From Phycisphaerae bacterium (GTDB lineage Bacteria; Planctomycetota; Phycisphaerae; Sedimentisphaerales; SG8-4): DNA of 13,987 nt. Below, one piece after another: positions 13,577 through 13,987 of the stretch (positions are counted from its first letter, which is position 1; the number at the start of each line of letters is the position of its first letter). The position numbers and the translations under genes were made by a program. The stretch spans positions 1 through 13,987 of the forward strand of contig JAUWLI010000035.1 of NCBI GenBank assembly GCA_030613765.1, read 5' to 3'. Below the pieces are notes generated by a model. The model saw only the letters and a list, made by a program, of their open reading frames with translations. It did not search any database and was not told where the DNA came from.

Positions 13577-13987
13577 TCATGCGGTTTCGGCCAGAGCTGA
13601 ATTCATGTTCTTGATGGCCTCATCGATTTCTGCAGGGCTCTTAAAACCTATCACAACCGCGTCGAGTAAATCGCACTTCATGGCAAAGCGAATGGATTTT
13701 TCGCGGTCCTCAGGCTTTTTGAAATCACCATTTCCAATGAGTTTCATTCCGATGATGCCGTGGCGATTCTGTCGCATGATCGTTATCTGCTCCATCACAC
13801 CAGGTACGTGGGATATATTGCTCTTGGCATTCCAGCTTTCGGCGGGAGTATCGAGGTGCGCACCCTGAGGATTGACGCGGACAAGATTAACGTCAACCCA
13901 ATCGAGCTTAGCGGCAACGACTGAAGCCGGGATGGTGTGGCATGAAACGCCGTGGGCACGTATGATTTTCTTTTGTTTGGCTTCTTC
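13577..13987 (-). CDS. Aldo/keto reductase-like protein (5' end outside window)
   Basis: The frame is open from the window edge to TGA at 13577-13579, giving the last 136 residues; the N-terminal half with the catalytic Tyr/Lys is not visible. GVSCHT near the left of the fragment matches the strand/loop of the aldo/keto reductase barrel. GIIGMKLIGNGD, and near the C-terminus DAVVIGFKSPAEIDEAIKNM, match the NAD(P)-binding end of that barrel (usually IGxxxPxEIxEnl). The internal ATGs near 13798 are not the start, since the conserved sequence continues upstream. Such proteins reduce sugar or other aldehydes and ketones; in this lineage they are often found near sugar-processing genes. It converges on the unknown secreted protein gene. 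Confidence 0.85.
   Translation of the reverse strand, partial: EEAKQKKIIRAHGVSCHTIPASVVAAKLDWVDVNLVRVNPQGAHLDTPAESWNAKSNISHVPGVMEQITIMRQNRHGIIGMKLIGNGDFKKPEDREKSIRFAMKCDLLDAVVIGFKSPAEIDEAIKNMNSALAETA

Overview
The window looks like chromosomal DNA from a Planctomycetota bacterium (Phycisphaerae-like is my best guess; Lentisphaerae, Kiritimatiellota or another Verrucomicrobia-related group is the alternative). The reasons are a Tat-exported Gfo/Idh/MocA oxidoreductase, a Tat-type sulfatase, secreted glycoside hydrolases without SusC/SusD genes, and a large M14 metallopeptidase lipoprotein with a GATase-like tail. The lineage is inferred from gene content; no rRNA or marker gene is present.

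Layout, left to right. (1) 1-1094, minus strand, 3' end cut by the window: Tat-signal Gfo/Idh/MocA oxidoreductase. (2) 1095-1351: divergent intergenic region with a candidate promoter, a leader hairpin and the ribosome binding site of the next gene. (3) 1352-4204, plus: M14 zinc-carboxypeptidase-like lipoprotein. (4) 4208-5998, minus, convergent with gene 3 and only 3 bases away: NhaC-family Na+/H+ antiporter with a TTG start. (5) 5999-6390: divergent intergenic region with a good sigma70-like promoter for nhaC, a perfect inverted repeat, and a 22-codon ORF overlapping the next start. (6) 6391-9267 and 9264-10643, plus: a secreted GH2-type glycoside hydrolase translationally coupled (ATGA overlap) to an (alpha/alpha)6-barrel hydrolase related to GH63/MGH1/trehalase, with a twin-arginine-like N-terminus. 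(7) 10687-10756: a 67-base near-copy of the 3' end of the GH2 gene, in frame with its own stop codon, lying after the second hydrolase. (8) 10928-12373, plus: Tat-type S1 sulfatase. (9) 12474-13481, plus: secreted protein of unrecognised family. (10) 13508-13567: four tandem 15-bp units. (11) 13577-13987, minus, 5' end cut by the window: aldo/keto reductase-like protein.

The plus-strand block 6391-13481 (GH2, GH63-like, sulfatase, unknown secreted protein) reads as a small glycan-degradation locus, probably for a sulfated polysaccharide: the sulfatase would remove sulfate esters while the two hydrolases cleave glycosidic bonds in the periplasm. The two flanking oxidoreductases could process released sugars, but that link is weak. 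The M14 peptidase and the antiporter look like unrelated neighbours. The most interesting signal is the duplicated GH2 tail: either the second hydrolase was inserted at the end of the GH2 gene, or a second GH2 paralogue was deleted and left only its last 22 codons. A compositional shift inside the GH2 gene is compatible with recombination between paralogues. No tRNA, rRNA, CRISPR array, transposase or integrase was seen.
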